The notes under the pieces: generated by a model
Database searches by the model: none
The model's input: only the letters and a program-made list of their open reading frames with translations
What the model was told of the DNA's origin: nothing
Part shown: positions 5,461-6,506 of the stretch, in pieces
Numbering within the stretch: the first letter of the stretch is position 1
Layout: each line of letters begins with the position of its first letter
Program-made: the position numbers and the translations under genes
NCBI GenBank assembly: GCA_944392185.1
Contig: CALXVW010000078.1
Span: 1-6,506, forward strand
DNA length: 6,506 nucleotides
Origin: an uncultured Alphaproteobacteria bacterium
Lineage (GTDB): Bacteria; Pseudomonadota; Alphaproteobacteria; RF32; CAG-239
Direction: 5' to 3'

Positions 5461-5502
5461 AGCGAAACGAACTTTGTGAGTTGAGAGGATTTCAGCGAAG
5501 TT
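5461..5502 (+). repeat. Degenerate direct repeat, copy 2
   Basis: AGCGAAACGAA (5461-5471) and AGCGAAGTT (5494-5502) repeat the ends of copy 1, with start-to-start spacing of 33 bases against 31. This copy lies against the 3' end of the coiled-coil gene: its last two bases belong to that gene's stop codon. No hairpin terminator for that gene is visible here. Confidence 0.4.
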
Positions 5503-5980
5503 ATCGCCGTGCGCGTTCGTACCGACGGCGATTTTTGCGGTCGAGTTTTTCCTGCTCCTTGCGAGCACGCTCAGCCGCTCTTTGCTCTGCCTTGAGGGTA
5601 AAACGGGATTTATCGGAAACATCTGCCTCAATCAGACCTTTTTGCTCTGCCACTTTGCGCTCTTCCTCTTCCATGGCCTCTTTCTGGAAACGAGAAGCTC
5701 TCTCCTCTCGTTCTTGCTGACGTTCAAGCTCTCTTTTTTCCCTCTCCTCTGCCCGCTCGATTGCCTTGCGGGTAAAGCGTGAGGTAACTTCAGAACGCTC
5801 TTTGGCAATGCGCTCCTGTTTTCTCAACCGATCTTGTTCTTTTTGAGTTAAAATTTCCTCTGGCTTTGCCTCATTTTCGGCCGCAGCCGAGGCTTGCGCT
5901 GAAACAGGGGCTTCCACCTGTGCCAAAGCCAAAGAAGAAAAACAAATTGCCATTAAGAAAACCACCAAAAAAGCTCTCAT
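5501..5980 (-). CDS. Secreted, highly charged coiled-coil protein with three 29-residue repeats
   Basis: Unrecognised exported protein. Three ATGs are in tandem (5986, 5983, 5980); AAGGAG at 5994-5989 lies 2, 5 and 8 bases before them, so the third is the best start (159 residues; numbering here counts from the first). A signal peptide covers residues 3-22 (MRAFLVVFLMAICFSSLALA) with an ALA-Q cleavage site. After an Ala-rich linker (about 23-43) the rest is Arg/Glu/Lys-rich predicted helix. SRF begins at residues 69, 98 and 127, exactly 29 apart, each opening a SRFxxxAxxxxxxR-like unit (SRFTRKA, SRFQKEA, SRFTLKA), and the protein ends in RRRYERARR. Export plus helical charge suggests a periplasmic or envelope structural role. 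It has no enzyme motif. Its own promoter lies at 6014-6041. Confidence 0.87.
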   Translation of the reverse strand: MRAFLVVFLMAICFSSLALAQVEAPVSAQASAAAENEAKPEEILTQKEQDRLRKQERIAKERSEVTSRFTRKAIERAEEREKRELERQQEREERASRFQKEAMEEEERKVAEQKGLIEADVSDKSRFTLKAEQRAAERARKEQEKLDRKNRRRYERARR

Positions 5981-6013
5981 CATCATTGCTCCTTTTCAAA
6001 TCATCTTGCTGTT

Positions 6014-6041
6014 ATTTTAATAGATATTGACTCTTTTGCAA
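6014..6041 (-). promoter_or_regulatory. Candidate promoter of the coiled-coil protein gene
   Basis: Minus-strand TTGCAA (6041-6036), 16-base spacer, TAAAAT (6019-6014). The start would be near 6007, giving a leader of about 25 bases with the AAGGAG site. It interlocks with the plus-strand promoter of the Nudix gene. Confidence 0.45.
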
Positions 6042-6054
6042 GCCCTCTTAAAAT
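6027..6054 (+). promoter_or_regulatory. Candidate promoter of the Nudix gene
   Basis: TTGACT (6027-6032), 16-base spacer, TAAAAT (6049-6054): five of six consensus bases in each box, the strongest promoter-like match in the window. The start would be near 6061, leaving about 32 bases of leader with AAGGAA before the ATG at 6093. Confidence 0.57.
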
Positions 6055-6073
6055 GGCTTTCAAATATTTTAAG
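6047..6073. repeat. Inverted repeat over the Nudix -10 box and start site
   Basis: CTTAAAAT (6047-6054) and its exact complement ATTTTAAG (6066-6073) are 11 bases apart. The left arm contains the -10 box and the centre coincides with the predicted transcription start, a suitable place for a repressor. AT-rich arms make chance plausible. Confidence 0.33.
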
Positions 6074-6092
6074 AAAATAAGGAACAAAAACT

Positions 6093-6482
6093 ATGACCAC
6101 GGTTGCTGCCGCTATTATCATCAGAGACGGAAAGATTTTTATCGCCAAACGCCCCGAGGGCAAATCCTTGGCTCATCACTGGGAATTTCCAGGCGGCAAA
6201 CAAGAAAAAGGAGAAACCCTGCCCCAAACTCTGCATCGGGAATTAAACGAGGAATTAGGCATAGATGCCACCATAGGTGAGTTTTTCATGAAATCATCTT
6301 ATGACTATGAGTTTGGCCATATAGATATTAACTGCTATTTTGCCAGCGTAGCCAAAGACAAAGAAATATCATCAAACGAACACGAGGGCATTGCCTGGGC
6401 AGCTCCCGATGAGCTCAAAAACTATACTTTTGCTCCGGCAGATATCCCGATTGTTGAGGCCCTACAAAGCATTAAGCTCTAG
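6093..6482 (+). CDS. mutT: MutT-type Nudix hydrolase (probable 8-oxo-dGTP diphosphatase)
   Basis: Cytoplasmic enzyme that hydrolyses oxidised dGTP to the monophosphate, preventing A:T to C:G transversions. Its 129 residues equal the length of E. coli MutT. The Nudix box is perfect: Gly35, Glu41, then Arg49-Glu50-Leu-Asn-Glu53-Glu54-Leu-Gly-Ile, preceded by WEFPGGK (30-36). The metal-binding glutamates are Glu50, Glu53 and Glu54. The C-terminal FAPADIPIVEAL aligns with the E. coli segment carrying Asn119, which reads 8-oxoguanine; here that position is Asp117, as in many MutT-like proteins, so base specificity is less certain. NudG-like CTP or 5-methyl-CTP hydrolysis is the main alternative. 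The ATG at 6093 has AAGGAA 8 bases upstream. It is divergent from the coiled-coil gene, and no terminator is seen in the 24 bases after its stop. Confidence 0.93.
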   Translation: MTTVAAAIIIRDGKIFIAKRPEGKSLAHHWEFPGGKQEKGETLPQTLHRELNEELGIDATIGEFFMKSSYDYEFGHIDINCYFASVAKDKEISSNEHEGIAWAAPDELKNYTFAPADIPIVEALQSIKL

Positions 6483-6506
6483 AGCGAGCTGAGCCTCCTG
6501 CAAGAT

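Overview
This is a 6.5 kb, moderately AT-rich piece of a Gram-negative chromosome with short intergenic gaps. Diderm traits are a retrograde/Mla-type lipid transporter (permease with an N-terminal STAS domain plus ABC ATPase), a lipobox protein and a secreted charged protein. The STAS-MlaE fusion and the general style fit an Alphaproteobacterium. A full-length AdhE points to fermentative, low-oxygen life, as in gut- or host-associated uncultured lineages. The taxon is inference; no rRNA or marker gene is present.

Layout. Positions 1-1724 (minus): a three-gene run transcribed right to left, a small Tyr-rich lipoprotein, then the STAS-MlaE permease, then the MlaF-like ATPase, which leaves the window at base 1. 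Permease and ATPase overlap by 4 bases (ATGA). Positions 1790-1948 (minus): tRNA-Gln(CUG) with its own promoter, an encoded CCA and an intrinsic terminator. Positions 1991-4768 (minus): adhE as a single-gene unit, with a long hairpin behind it and a candidate promoter and palindrome in front. Positions 4779-5029 (minus): a 72-residue helix-turn-helix protein closed by a terminator. Positions 5044-5500: 457 bases without a convincing gene, the least ordinary part of the window. It has a promoter-like pair on the minus strand, a string of hairpins, a perfect 12-bp inverted repeat, two copies of a degenerate direct repeat, and an intrinsic terminator placed directly before the helix-turn-helix gene's ribosome binding site. 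Positions 5501-5980 (minus): a secreted charged coiled-coil protein with three 29-residue repeats. Positions 6014-6073: overlapping divergent promoters. Positions 6093-6482 (plus): a MutT-type Nudix hydrolase.

How the parts fit. The left operon serves outer-membrane lipid homeostasis. AdhE regenerates NAD+ by reducing acetyl-CoA to ethanol. MutT cleans the nucleotide pool. These look like independent housekeeping units. The main unknown is whether 5054-5377 is a structured leader or attenuator controlling the small regulator gene, a free-standing small RNA, or a dispersed intergenic repeat; the sequence alone cannot decide. No insertion sequence, CRISPR array, phage gene or defence system is visible.
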